NCBI GenBank assembly: GCA_002437105.1
Contig: DJOB01000005.1
Location: 116,620-180,619 of the forward strand
Source: Caryophanales bacterium UBA6449
GTDB taxonomy: Bacteria > Bacillota_I > Bacilli_A > RFN20 > CAG-288
DNA: 64,000 nucleotides
Direction of reading: 5' to 3'
Made by a program: the position numbers and the translations under genes
Shown here: one piece after another, positions 34,591-44,653 of the stretch
Numbering within the stretch: position 1 is the first letter of the stretch
Layout of the letters: every line of letters starts with the position of its first letter
Notes under the pieces: model-generated
Told to the model about the DNA's origin: nothing
The model's database searches: none
The model's input: only the letters and a program-made list of their open reading frames with translations

Positions 34591-37500
34591 CTATTTAACC
34601 TGACGCGTCCTGCCATCGGTTAAGGAATAGAGGATCATTTGGATGTCGTCAAGAGGTATTCCTTTAAGTTTAGAAATGGCATTTTGATAGACTTTCAGCT
34701 GGTTATCGTAGTGCTGATCATCAAGTCTTTTAGTCTTGTAGTCGACGATTATCGATGAAGGGTGACCGCTCTGAAGATTCTTGAGAATGAGTAGATCGAT
34801 CCTACCTTCAGTCTCCGTGTCAGGATCGAGATACGACCACTCAGGGTAGAATGAGATATCCGACCCGTTCTGGCTCTCCTTAACTAGATCCTGTATGAGT
34901 TTTGATCGTATGAATCTATCTACAATCCGGTGAGCTTCTTTATCCTTGATGAACGAGCTATCTAGAGGTTTCTTAGGGAAGGTATCCCAATTGAGCAACT
35001 CTAGATATTTATGAAGGGTAGTGCCAAATATTTCATCTTTAAGAGTCGCAACGCCATGCGTTCCTGAACTAGCTCGACTTTTACTGCTCTGCTGTCCCTT
35101 GGTATGGGTTGAAATTGTGTTCGAGGGCACATCGATCGAACCGGTGATATCGGTAGTGACTGGATAAGGAACCTTGGTAAAGATATTCCAGTTATTTAGA
35201 GTGTTATCTTTCAATTGCTTATCTAGAGAACTATCTAAGGTAAATCTGATATCAGGTGTGGAACGAACGATGACTTGGCCATAATTAAGTCTATCGTTGG
35301 GAGCTATAGAGGCCTGTAAAAAAGCTTTCTCGGTATTACCTGGGGCGATGAAGATGACACTATTGATAGCCCTGGTGACAGCAACATAGTAAAGGCGTAC
35401 AAATTCGCTAGCATTTTCAAGGGAATCTTTATATTTAAAGACTTTGCATTGAGGAAGGAAGATGCTCTTAGAATCGGGGCTCGTTACACACCTTAATAGT
35501 TTATTTTCGTTAAGAATAAAACCTAGATCTGAGTCGAAGGTGACGCCAGAGGATTCATTTGGATTTTTGGAATTTGACGACACATCGAAGGGAAGGATAA
35601 CGATGGGGTACTCTAGGCCCTTTGATTTATGGACGTTGATAATAGTGACAGCACCATTTCCGTCTTTGACACCATACTCCGCCGTGGTTTCAATCTCTTC
35701 ATTATTCGCAGCTCCAGAGGAGAAGAATTGGGAGATGGTAGAGAGGCTCTGGCCGAGGTCGGATAGTTCCTGTACCTTCAGATAGAACCACTCAAAGGCT
35801 TCGAAATTCTTCTCTGTGTTATTCAGGGTTGAAATCTTTGTTGTGAAATCAAAACTATTGCAGAGCAAGCGGAATATCTCGATCGGGCTAGTTAGATTGG
35901 GATCGATCAATTTATTGACTCTATCATCGATAAACCTTATGAGTTCATTATCTTTTAGCTCATTGATTCTTCGGATCGAGTTATTGATCTTCTGAACATC
36001 TTGGATCACCTGGGCATCACTGCGCTGGAATATGAAGCTTCTTTCGATGCTGGCCACCGATCTTTTAAGCCCGCTGATGTCGCCCTTATCTAGTAAACCT
36101 TTATTCCTCTTAGCTTTTAGCAGGATAGATTCAAGCTTTAATAGTGAGGCGGCCGTGATGGCAACAATTGTCTTAGTCATATTAGTATTAATCTTGATAG
36201 TAAAGGGAATATTTCTCTTACTTAGAGAATGTATGATGAAATCCAATTTCTTCTTTTTATCTATCAAAATTGCGAAGCTGCCATAACTGATGGGAGCCTT
36301 CTCGCCCTCTTTCTTGGAGGGGTAAATAATTTTTTTAGATTTGACTAAGCTATCGATCTTTTCAGCAACCATTTCCGCGGTGGCAATGTCTCTCTGATAT
36401 TTTTTCTTGGGTGTTTCAAATAGTTTGAGTGAAGTATCATCGAATTCGATGGCTTTACCCTTTAGAATCTCATTGGCCATGATGAGCTGCTGGTTAGAAT
36501 CGTTTTCGTAATCAACGCCGCCCAACTCGGGTGTCATAAGTTTCTTAAAGATCTGGTTGGTCTGATCGATAACATCCTGGGAGGAACGGAAATTCTTCTT
36601 CATCGCGATCACGGTGAAATCGTATTTCTTAGGTTTAGAGGAGTATTTGTCTAAGAAGAGTTGGGGCACAGCACCCCGGAAACGATAGATCGATTGCTTT
36701 ACATCTCCCACCATGAAGGTGATCTTTTTAGAGAAGAGTTTAAATGTGTCGGAAGTATCAGGATTTTTGGCTGTACAAAAGTCTTTGTACTCTTTCTCTT
36801 CCGTACCTAGAATCCTCAGCATCTCTTCCTGTGTGTGGTCAGAGTCCTGGTATTCATCGACCATGATCGACTTTATGCGGAATCTTTCGGCGGCGCGAAT
36901 CTCCAAGTTATCTCTGAGAAGCTGGATGCACTTCAACTTGATATCAGAGAAGGTATAGCAGTTATGTTCGGCTTTGAAGGATTGCAGTCTATCTTCTACT
37001 GACTTCTCAATGGAGTAGGCGTATGCCACCAGCTTTGCGATATCGTCGTCATAATCTTTCTGTGCGGTGGTGCTAATTACATTTTCTAAGCTACTGACGA
37101 TTTTATCTAATGGATCCTTGAAGTTTTTCTTGGCTGCGTCTGCCAAAACTTCTCCATAGCAATTTTTCCACCATGATCTGTCATTTGGATGAATTAAATT
37201 CTCTGACTCACCTTTTTTGGGCTTGCAGCCTGTGAAGCTGATGCAGTCGAGATCACTTCTCATCCTACTTATTCTGTCATCAGCATGGGAAATCGCAATC
37301 CACTCTCTTATCTTCTCTTCTAGGAATTCGATCAGTGCCGGAAAGAAAGGTTGACTGTTGCTTGCTATAGCTTCCTGTTGAGGCTTAACGATTTGGTCTC
37401 GACTAACTAGGACATGGATGTACCACTTTATTTTTTCGATGACCATATTGGTGAATTGCATCTGAATATTTTCGATGGCAGAAGTCGAGGCGTATTTATT

Positions 37501-38160
37501 TTTGTAGTCGGCTAGTTCGCCATCTAGATTTTGGTCGTGCTCTCGAGCCTTTTTTATACTTTCTATAAAGGATTTGAGGAATGATCCATCTCTAGCTGTA
37601 CAAATGTTATAGAAATCTTCTAATCGCTTGTTATTTCCCTCGTTTAAGCTCTTGTATTCATCGTTTAGCTTTTCATCTAGGAAATTATCGAAGATGAAAT
37701 TCTCGGCCGTTTCAGAGATGTTGGTGTAGGCCGGATCGATATTGAGCACATCGGCATACTTTCTAACTATCTGGCTGCAGAAGGAATCAAAGGTGCAGAT
37801 GGTGGCGGAAGCCGATTTTGCTGCTTCAGCTCTTAGACGCTCTGCGACCTCCGCGTCGAGGAAACTGAGTTCTGGCACTCCTTTATCTATATCATCTGCC
37901 AGTTTATTTAAAGTCTTGCCGATTCTTTCCTTCATCTCGTTGGCGGCATTGTTGGTAAAGGTGATAATGAGCATCTGATCGATCGAGAGACCTTTGACGA
38001 GAATTTGGAAAATCACCCGGTATGTCAAGGCGAAAGTCTTTCCACATCCCGCACCAGCAGAGAGGAGGACGTTCTCATTCCAAGCCGTGATGGCCTTTAT
38101 CTTTTCATCGTCGATATTTTTCTTCTTCAGAAATTCTATGAACTGTTCTTTAGTGCACAT
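34591..38160 (-). CDS. addA: AddA helicase-nuclease subunit
   Basis: A 1189-residue UvrD-type helicase with a C-terminal nuclease, part of the AddAB complex that resects double-strand ends and loads RecA. Walker A is SAGAGCGKT at 34-42. Walker B/motif II is MVDEYQDSDHTQ. Motif III/IV FMVGDVKQSIYRFRGA and VTIINVHKSKGLEYPIVILP (motif V) are clear, as is RLYYVAVTRAINSVIFIA (motif VI). The nuclease has EGRIDLLIL and IIVDYKTKRLDD, the D-x(n)-D-Y-K of the RecB-type fold. It starts 3 bases after the addB stop. AT-richer than lepA or clpB. Confidence 0.93.
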   Translation of the reverse strand: MCTKEQFIEFLKKKNIDDEKIKAITAWNENVLLSAGAGCGKTFALTYRVIFQILVKGLSIDQMLIITFTNNAANEMKERIGKTLNKLADDIDKGVPELSFLDAEVAERLRAEAAKSASATICTFDSFCSQIVRKYADVLNIDPAYTNISETAENFIFDNFLDEKLNDEYKSLNEGNNKRLEDFYNICTARDGSFLKSFIESIKKAREHDQNLDGELADYKNKYASTSAIENIQMQFTNMVIEKIKWYIHVLVSRDQIVKPQQEAIASNSQPFFPALIEFLEEKIREWIAISHADDRISRMRSDLDCISFTGCKPKKGESENLIHPNDRSWWKNCYGEVLADAAKKNFKDPLDKIVSSLENVISTTAQKDYDDDIAKLVAYAYSIEKSVEDRLQSFKAEHNCYTFSDIKLKCIQLLRDNLEIRAAERFRIKSIMVDEYQDSDHTQEEMLRILGTEEKEYKDFCTAKNPDTSDTFKLFSKKITFMVGDVKQSIYRFRGAVPQLFLDKYSSKPKKYDFTVIAMKKNFRSSQDVIDQTNQIFKKLMTPELGGVDYENDSNQQLIMANEILKGKAIEFDDTSLKLFETPKKKYQRDIATAEMVAEKIDSLVKSKKIIYPSKKEGEKAPISYGSFAILIDKKKKLDFIIHSLSKRNIPFTIKINTNMTKTIVAITAASLLKLESILLKAKRNKGLLDKGDISGLKRSVASIERSFIFQRSDAQVIQDVQKINNSIRRINELKDNELIRFIDDRVNKLIDPNLTSPIEIFRLLCNSFDFTTKISTLNNTEKNFEAFEWFYLKVQELSDLGQSLSTISQFFSSGAANNEEIETTAEYGVKDGNGAVTIINVHKSKGLEYPIVILPFDVSSNSKNPNESSGVTFDSDLGFILNENKLLRCVTSPDSKSIFLPQCKVFKYKDSLENASEFVRLYYVAVTRAINSVIFIAPGNTEKAFLQASIAPNDRLNYGQVIVRSTPDIRFTLDSSLDKQLKDNTLNNWNIFTKVPYPVTTDITGSIDVPSNTISTHTKGQQSSKSRASSGTHGVATLKDEIFGTTLHKYLELLNWDTFPKKPLDSSFIKDKEAHRIVDRFIRSKLIQDLVKESQNGSDISFYPEWSYLDPDTETEGRIDLLILKNLQSGHPSSIIVDYKTKRLDDQHYDNQLKVYQNAISKLKGIPLDDIQMILYSLTDGRTRQVK

Positions 38161-38162
38161 AT

Positions 38163-40835
38163 CTAGTCCTCTGAATCATCATCGTCATCATCATCGTCTA
38201 TCTGTTTTTGGTTATATTCCGCATCGGTCAATATGTCATTACGACGCTTGAGACCAGTCAGATCGAAGGAGATATCTTGGAAAGTATCTTCATGTGAGTC
38301 ATTATCAGATGAACCTGAAGGGTCGTACGGAAAATATGGGAACCATATCTTATTTTTGGTTATAGGTGATGTTATCGGTCCACCATTTTGAAGGTAGCCG
38401 ATAATTTCATTGAGCTGTAGGTAAGCTTTCTTTATAATGTCCTGATAATCTTGTGAGCAGCCAGTTTCTTTGAATAGTTCATCAGGCTTGGGACCATATC
38501 CATTTTTCAAGCTAGCGTATTGACTCTCGATATCTTTTTTTAGACTCTCCTTTTTAGCTGCCCAAACCGTGTCATTCCTTTTGCCATCCGCACTTACAGA
38601 TTTGATGGAATCGTCTTGTATCTGGTTCATCAAACTGTAGCCTGTAAATATATTTTTCGTGGAATTTGCTCTGCTGAAATTATCGCTCTGAAGGCTCACG
38701 ATAAAGGCCCCAAAGGGATAATTTAGATTCGATAGCTGGGTATTATCTTTTGATTTCGATAGTTCATTATAAAAGAGTATGTAATAGGGAAGTTGCATGG
38801 TATTCCCCATGAGCGACTGTTTAGCATTTACTTTTTGGCTCGTATTCGTTGTCTTCTTAAAATCGATTATCGCCGCTTTTCCTTCTAGATCTTTTCCCTC
38901 GATGCTGTAGATCGCATCTGTCTTCAGGGTGAAGTAGAACTTGTCAGGAATCAGTTCGACTTTAGCGCTGAATTCATCCCTCTTTGTACCATCAGAGTCA
39001 TTATCCGGGTGAATCAGATGGAAACCAACTTGCTTTTCTGCATCTAATAGGACCGGCTTAACATTATTCTCATAGTCCTTTAGTGCTCTCTTCATGAAGA
39101 ACTCATATTCGTCGCGTCCGTGACCATCCTGAGGGAACGTGATGTCCTTAAGGATCGATTCGATTGATGCTTTTTCATCAAATTCATCACGCTCTTCGGC
39201 CGCTAGATGGAGAAAGCTTCCCTCGAGACTATTGAGGTTATCACTACGGAGTTGAAGTATATTCTGGCAATAGTAAAGGAACGGATTCTTGTAGTAATTA
39301 TCTATGCTGGAATAGGAAAGGGTAATCTTCTTGTCCTCTTTGGAAGGATCGAAGTATTTTTTCAGATAGGAAACAGTCTGATCATCCGAGCTGAATTCCG
39401 GATTGTAGCTGCCGAAGTTATCGTGGAGCTCTTTTCTAATCGATATTGCTTCCGTGGCTAGGTGGCTGGTTATTCTCGTCCGCTGGTATAGATCATCTCC
39501 GAGGCTGGCGATAATCTTGAGGTCTGCGGGAGTGGAGTTAGCATCCTTGATACCGTAGGCATTGTACTTCGCTTTCGATTCGCACCAGGGAGTCTCTTTT
39601 AGGAAGGAGCAGCTGCCGAGGAAATAGACGGGTACAAACGAGGTAAAGGAATCTGATTTGGCGCGGGAAAGATATAGATCGGGTGCTAAAGACAATATGG
39701 CTTCAATGTCGTTTCTGTTGCTGATATTTTTGGTCACGCTATCCGATTGATAGGTGGCTTCAGCTTTTAGACCATCTGGAATTAAATCTTTATCTTTGAC
39801 TGGCTGTACTAGATTACTCGAAAAGCCGAGTATCAGTAGATTCTTCTTATAGGGGACAGCCGAGAATGAGTTGACGACAGTGATGGCGTTCGTTCCGTTC
39901 TGGGCGATAGATATGTTAGAGATCTTCGCTTTCAGGTAATCCTTGATGAGATCCTTGTCTCTGTTCGGGTCAATCAATGAATTGGCGAGGGCGTATTCGA
40001 CTTGACTCACCGCCTCCTGGAGTTTAGCGATAGCTGGGTTATGACTATTATTTGAATTGAGATCGGAGATGGGTTGCGCATCAAGGTTATTTACATATGA
40101 TTCGATAGCCTTTTGGATAGCGGCGATATTCCTTGACTTGGTCAGAGGCAGGTTGAATTTAAGCCCGTACACGGGTTCTAGCATGGCTAGATAGTTGTTG
40201 TAGATACGAGGACAGAGGATGCATATGTCGCTCAGTTTGATCTCATCTCCTTTCTTGTGGATGAGATCGAATAGATGGGACATCGCGAAGAGGAGTTCAG
40301 TTCTAGCTTTGGGGAAGACTGTAATCTGGCTGACTTTTCTATTCAAGAGGCTGGTGTGGTTAAAGATTGGGCTGGGTGAGAATGGATCGATGGTCTGGAT
40401 CTTCTCGGGGGCGGCGGCACTCGCGCTCCGAATCTTATCTAGTGCCTCATAGAGGTCAGGAGCACTCTCTTTGCTGTATCCGATAACGTAGATTGGTGAA
40501 TCCAACAGTTGCTTTTTCCCGAGATCGTCGAAGATAAGAAATTTCTTGGCTTCATCTCTATTCGTAAAGAGTTTGTCGATAGTGACGATGGTCGAAGCTG
40601 GCCTTTTGTCCTTCAGCATCCTGAGGGTCTCTAGCTGATTCTTTGTCGCATTGAATCCTTTGAGACCTTTACGGGAAGCGTACCCGAGAATATTGAAATC
40701 CTCGATCTTGCCAAAGGCGATATCGAGAACTTCCCTCTTGTCCATGAAGCAGGCTCTAGAGAAGTATCCTCTATCGATAATTAAATCCTTTAGATATCTT
40801 GGAGTGATGACTACTGCTCTCTCTGAAATGCTCAT
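38163..40835 (-). CDS. addB: AddB-like nuclease subunit
   Basis: An 890-residue partner of AddA. The N-terminal region is an inactivated helicase fold without a Walker A motif (starts RAVVITPRYLKDLIIDRG). The C-terminal nuclease includes SSIDNYYKNPFLYYCQNILQLR (the F-x-x-C-P-x-x-Y equivalent), VELIPDKFYFTLKTDAIY, AAIIDFKKTTNTSQKV (D-F-K-K active-site Lys) and SLMGNTMQLPYYILFY. The C-terminal Cys cluster that holds an iron-sulfur centre in Bacillus AddB is not visible, as in some RexB-type proteins. It is shorter than Bacillus AddB (~1166). It ends in an acidic tail (IDDDDDDDDSED). It lies 5 bases after the P-type ATPase gene. Confidence 0.82.
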   Translation of the reverse strand: MSISERAVVITPRYLKDLIIDRGYFSRACFMDKREVLDIAFGKIEDFNILGYASRKGLKGFNATKNQLETLRMLKDKRPASTIVTIDKLFTNRDEAKKFLIFDDLGKKQLLDSPIYVIGYSKESAPDLYEALDKIRSASAAAPEKIQTIDPFSPSPIFNHTSLLNRKVSQITVFPKARTELLFAMSHLFDLIHKKGDEIKLSDICILCPRIYNNYLAMLEPVYGLKFNLPLTKSRNIAAIQKAIESYVNNLDAQPISDLNSNNSHNPAIAKLQEAVSQVEYALANSLIDPNRDKDLIKDYLKAKISNISIAQNGTNAITVVNSFSAVPYKKNLLILGFSSNLVQPVKDKDLIPDGLKAEATYQSDSVTKNISNRNDIEAILSLAPDLYLSRAKSDSFTSFVPVYFLGSCSFLKETPWCESKAKYNAYGIKDANSTPADLKIIASLGDDLYQRTRITSHLATEAISIRKELHDNFGSYNPEFSSDDQTVSYLKKYFDPSKEDKKITLSYSSIDNYYKNPFLYYCQNILQLRSDNLNSLEGSFLHLAAEERDEFDEKASIESILKDITFPQDGHGRDEYEFFMKRALKDYENNVKPVLLDAEKQVGFHLIHPDNDSDGTKRDEFSAKVELIPDKFYFTLKTDAIYSIEGKDLEGKAAIIDFKKTTNTSQKVNAKQSLMGNTMQLPYYILFYNELSKSKDNTQLSNLNYPFGAFIVSLQSDNFSRANSTKNIFTGYSLMNQIQDDSIKSVSADGKRNDTVWAAKKESLKKDIESQYASLKNGYGPKPDELFKETGCSQDYQDIIKKAYLQLNEIIGYLQNGGPITSPITKNKIWFPYFPYDPSGSSDNDSHEDTFQDISFDLTGLKRRNDILTDAEYNQKQIDDDDDDDDSED

Positions 40836-40840
40836 GTATC

Positions 40841-43540
40841 CTAATGTTCTCCCTTTCTTCCGAAGATATTCTTCACTGAATCGACGAGACTATTATCTTT
40901 CTTATATGGAGTAAATTTTAGGACGCTAAATTTCTGACTCTTTGTTTTGAAGATCAGATTTTCACTGAGATAGAGAATGAGGGCGTAAAGTGGAATAGCC
41001 GAGAGACCGAGGACGAGGAGGAAGATCCATGATGACGGCTGGGTGGAGAGCGCATAGTAGAAACAATCCTTGGAATAGAAGGGAACGAAGGCGAAGATCA
41101 AGCCGCGAGGAATGTTATCCGATCCGAGGAAGAACATGGGGAGGACCAAGGCGGCGGCGAGGATGATGGTCAGGCATATTCCCATCGTGGTGATGCGGAA
41201 TTTATTCAGGGGTTGGCAGACCTGGATCATGACTGCATACGCCCCGATCACGGCGGCGATTATGCAGGTGGGTTCCTCGATAAAGAGGATAGATTTCAAG
41301 AGGTCATCGCGCGGGGTTACACTTCCTAGCAGTTTGAGATATTCGCTGTAGGTGAGAGCCGCTCCTTCCTTAAAGCCTTTTAGAGCGGAGGGAAGATTAT
41401 CCATGGTCATGCCGAGATGCGGTTGAACGATCGCATAGGGCATCGCTCCAGTCTTGACCATGAGCTGGACGGAGAAGACACACATGAAGAGGAAGAATCC
41501 TGCCGGTATCGACTTGGCGAGAACCCGTTTGGCAAAACCGGGACTCACCGGTTCGTTAGTATCCTCGAGACCGAGGATGAAACCACCGACGCCAGTGACA
41601 AACCAGGTGACGAGGTAGAGGCCTTCCACCGAGTAGGGAATATGTCCGAAGAGCGGAGAGCAGGCCGCTAATCCGAGGGCGAGGAAGCTCTTCATCAGGA
41701 ACAGGGTGGATGATCTCTGCATATCGTTGACTGTCTTTCGCCCCTCTTTGAAGATGGCGGGCATGTGGGCGAAATCGCCATCGAGTATCGTGACATCGGC
41801 TACCTGAGCGGCGGCGGATGATCCACCTTCGTGGGAGATGCAGATGGAGCAGTCGCTCGCTTTGGCGGCGAGCAGATCGTTCAAGGCGTCGATCACCATC
41901 GTCACCTTGTGACCCTGGGCCTGGAGAGCTTTGATTATCTCCTGCTTCTGTTCGGGGGTCGTGCGTCCGAAGATCGTCTTGATATGCGCGGCGGAACGGG
42001 TCTGGTCACGGGAAAGACCCTTCATATTTATGTAGCTGTCAGCTGCGGGGATGCCGAGGCGTTTGGCGATAGCGGCTACGGTAACCGGATCGTCGCCAGA
42101 GATGATTTTGATGGTGATATGCGAGTCGATCATGCGCTTGATGATCGCGGCAGCGTGGGGACGGATGGTATCCTTCAGGTAGAGCAGGCACAGGGGAGTG
42201 GTGGAGGAGTCGCTGTTCCTGCGGATGAAGACGAGAACGCGCAATCCCTGCTCCGCCTGGGCTTTTACCGTACGGAGGAGAGGATCGTTAGGATCGAGGA
42301 GGAATTGGGGGGCGCCGAGCGCGAAGAATCCATCGAGACCCTCGAAGCTGCACCCCGACTGCTTGATCTTGGAGTTGAAGGGGACGATGTTGGTGGGGCG
42401 GAGTCCGGTGTCTGGGTTGGAGAATCTTCGCTTCAGGGCCAGGGCGGTCTCGGAGCTGTCAGGAACTGCTTGGAGGACCGCGGCTAGCAGCGAGTCGACC
42501 TCGCGCTGATCTCTCCCTAGATACGTGGCACCAGCGAATTCCATCTCTCCGGTCGTCAGCGTCCCGGTCTTATCGAGGCAGACGATATCCGACATGGCGA
42601 GACCTTCGACCGCTTTCAATTCCTTGACGGAAGTTTTTTCCTTATATAGAGCGATTACTGAGAGCGCACACCGGGCGGAGGCCAGTAGGACTAGACCGGT
42701 GGGTATGGCACCGACAATCGTGGTTCCGACAGTCACAGCCACATCTTGGAACAGCCCGGCATCGGAGTAGGGCTGCAGGGTTCTATAGGAGATGTAGCCG
42801 GAGAGGAACGCTAGGGGGACGATCATGATCGATAGCGCCCACACGAAGCGGTCGATCGCCTTAACCATCTCCGGTTTCGGTTTCTTCATCCGGGCGACAT
42901 TCTGCTGCAGCTTTTGGGCGTAGGTGTCCCGTCCCACGCCTCTGACGCGGACGATCGCCTCTCCAGAGATGACGATGGCGCCGGCGAGGATACTGTCCCC
43001 GGCGATACGGCGTCTCTCCTTCTGCTCTCCGGTCAGGATCGATTCATCGAGATCGAGGAATCGATCCTTGATCACTCCATCGACCGGCACCTGATCCCCC
43101 TGTTTTATCCGGATCAGGTCTCCCAGGACGATCTCGCTGCTCCTGATGGAGATCCACTGGTTGTCTCTAAATACTTTGACCTTCTGTTCATTGATCAGAC
43201 TCAGTCGATTGATCAGGTGCGAAGCTCGGCACTCCTGGAAGGTTCCGATGAGAAGGTTGAGAACGACTGGCACCATAAACCCGTATTTCGTGAAGGTGTA
43301 CTGGGTATCTTTAGAGGTGCCGATCCCGAGGATCATGAATCCGATGGCGACGGCGAAGAGGATGATGTTGAACCACGAGAAAAGATTGCGCAGAACTATG
43401 CGCAGGTAGACGTAGAAGATATTCCGCTTGACCGTATTGGCCAATCCGGCTCGCTTTCTCTCCTCCGCCTGTTTTGCGGTTAATCCATCCATGTTCAACG
43501 GCTCGACGAGGAGGTCGGGCCTCCGCCTGTAACTCGGCAT
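40841..43540 (-). CDS. P-type cation-transporting ATPase
   Basis: An 899-residue integral membrane pump. The actuator domain has DLDESILTGEQKERRR (TGE at 170-172; the usual Ser follows as Gln). The M4 motif is IPTGLVLL (PTGL at 280-283 in place of PEGL). The phosphorylated Asp is D323 in CLDKTGTLTTGE. KIISGDDPVTVAAIAKRLGIP is the N-to-P hinge. The Mg-binding motif is MVIDALNDLLAAK (IDALND 550-555 instead of GDGxND), keeping both Asp and the Asn. Several helices form the C-terminal membrane part. It resembles the CtpE-like group of Gram-positive P-type ATPases; the ion (Ca2+, Mg2+ or another) is not clear. GGAGG precedes the ATG. Confidence 0.85.
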   Translation of the reverse strand: MPSYRRRPDLLVEPLNMDGLTAKQAEERKRAGLANTVKRNIFYVYLRIVLRNLFSWFNIILFAVAIGFMILGIGTSKDTQYTFTKYGFMVPVVLNLLIGTFQECRASHLINRLSLINEQKVKVFRDNQWISIRSSEIVLGDLIRIKQGDQVPVDGVIKDRFLDLDESILTGEQKERRRIAGDSILAGAIVISGEAIVRVRGVGRDTYAQKLQQNVARMKKPKPEMVKAIDRFVWALSIMIVPLAFLSGYISYRTLQPYSDAGLFQDVAVTVGTTIVGAIPTGLVLLASARCALSVIALYKEKTSVKELKAVEGLAMSDIVCLDKTGTLTTGEMEFAGATYLGRDQREVDSLLAAVLQAVPDSSETALALKRRFSNPDTGLRPTNIVPFNSKIKQSGCSFEGLDGFFALGAPQFLLDPNDPLLRTVKAQAEQGLRVLVFIRRNSDSSTTPLCLLYLKDTIRPHAAAIIKRMIDSHITIKIISGDDPVTVAAIAKRLGIPAADSYINMKGLSRDQTRSAAHIKTIFGRTTPEQKQEIIKALQAQGHKVTMVIDALNDLLAAKASDCSICISHEGGSSAAAQVADVTILDGDFAHMPAIFKEGRKTVNDMQRSSTLFLMKSFLALGLAACSPLFGHIPYSVEGLYLVTWFVTGVGGFILGLEDTNEPVSPGFAKRVLAKSIPAGFFLFMCVFSVQLMVKTGAMPYAIVQPHLGMTMDNLPSALKGFKEGAALTYSEYLKLLGSVTPRDDLLKSILFIEEPTCIIAAVIGAYAVMIQVCQPLNKFRITTMGICLTIILAAALVLPMFFLGSDNIPRGLIFAFVPFYSKDCFYYALSTQPSSWIFLLVLGLSAIPLYALILYLSENLIFKTKSQKFSVLKFTPYKKDNSLVDSVKNIFGRKGEH

Positions 43541-43549
43541 ACCAACCTC

Positions 43550-44653
43550 CTATCTCAGCGACGAGAAATCCAGGAGGTCGACTAGGATCGAGTCGAGGAT
43601 ATACAGTTTATCCCTCTTCACTCGCACCCTGGAATCGTCGATCTCGAGATCATCCCTCAGCGCCTCTATTCTATCAGCGTAAGCGAGAAGGAAATCCTTA
43701 TTGAATCTCTCCTTGAAATCTTTCAAGCTGAATCCATCCCGCAAGCGCAGGTTGCACATGAGATAGTCGAATTCCTGTTCCGCCAGGGACTCCGCTCGAG
43801 AGGAGAAGATATACTTGCCAGCCAGGTAGTCCGTCATGGAACGGGTGCGGACCGCTCGGACTCCGTCGACATAGGAGGAAGCGCCATAGCCGATCGCAGC
43901 ATAGGGATCACCTCTCCAGTAACAGGTGTTGTGCCGAGATTCGAATCCGGGGCGCGCCCAGTTGGAGACCTCGTAGCGGTCTAGTCCCATGGACCTGAGA
44001 GCGGTGTCGATAGTATCGTAGTAGAGGCTCAGCGTATCGTCGCTTGGGGGTTGAACTTTCTGGATGGCAAACATGGTGTGGGGTTCTAGCTGAAGAGCGT
44101 AGAAGCTGACGTGGGGGAGATTCTCTTTTCTAACCCAGTCGAGATCGTTCTTCAGGTCATCCATCCGCTCTCCCGGGAGTCCGTAGATGAAGTCGCACGA
44201 GAGGTTATCTATCCCCGCTTCGCGGCATAGCGCGATGGCCCGGGCGGCATCCTCCGGGGTGTGTCTCCTTCCGAGCATCTTCAGAGTGCTCTCTTTAATC
44301 GACTGAACTCCTAAAGATATTCTATTTATTCCACAAGCCTTTAATAGACTTACCAATCTGGGATTTACATCTTCAGGATTGCACTCGATAGTAAATTCTT
44401 TCGGCGTGCCATGACGCCGGACCAACTCCTCCAGGATCAACTTCAAAAGTGATGCATCCAGCGCTGATGGTGTTCCTCCGCCGAGGTAGATGGTGTCGAA
44501 GTGAAGACCCTGGTAGCGTGTGTCCTCATTCAGAAGGGCTTTGGTGTATCGCTCCTGGTATCCCGTTGAAAGAAGGAGCTTTGGGAAGTCGCAGTAGGGG
44601 CAGATGTGCCGACAGAACGGGATGTGGACATAGAGCGACCGGGGAGGGTTCAT
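43550..44653 (-). CDS. hemW: HemW-like radical SAM protein
   Basis: A 367-residue radical SAM enzyme-like protein. The cluster motif is IPFCRHICPYCDFPK (C-x3-C-x2-C), with the short HemW-type C-Y/P-Y-C-D-F context. TIYLGGGTPSAL, FTIECNPEDV, RISLGVQSIKESTLKMLGRRH and LSCDFIYGLPGE are the usual HemN/HemW strands. It lacks the extended N-terminus and residue set typical of true coproporphyrinogen III dehydrogenase, so it more likely binds heme or acts as a heme-trafficking protein, from family knowledge. It starts at the stop of the Fic-fold gene (coupled) and ends 9 bases before the P-type ATPase. Confidence 0.88.
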   Translation of the reverse strand: MNPPRSLYVHIPFCRHICPYCDFPKLLLSTGYQERYTKALLNEDTRYQGLHFDTIYLGGGTPSALDASLLKLILEELVRRHGTPKEFTIECNPEDVNPRLVSLLKACGINRISLGVQSIKESTLKMLGRRHTPEDAARAIALCREAGIDNLSCDFIYGLPGERMDDLKNDLDWVRKENLPHVSFYALQLEPHTMFAIQKVQPPSDDTLSLYYDTIDTALRSMGLDRYEVSNWARPGFESRHNTCYWRGDPYAAIGYGASSYVDGVRAVRTRSMTDYLAGKYIFSSRAESLAEQEFDYLMCNLRLRDGFSLKDFKERFNKDFLLAYADRIEALRDDLEIDDSRVRVKRDKLYILDSILVDLLDFSSLR

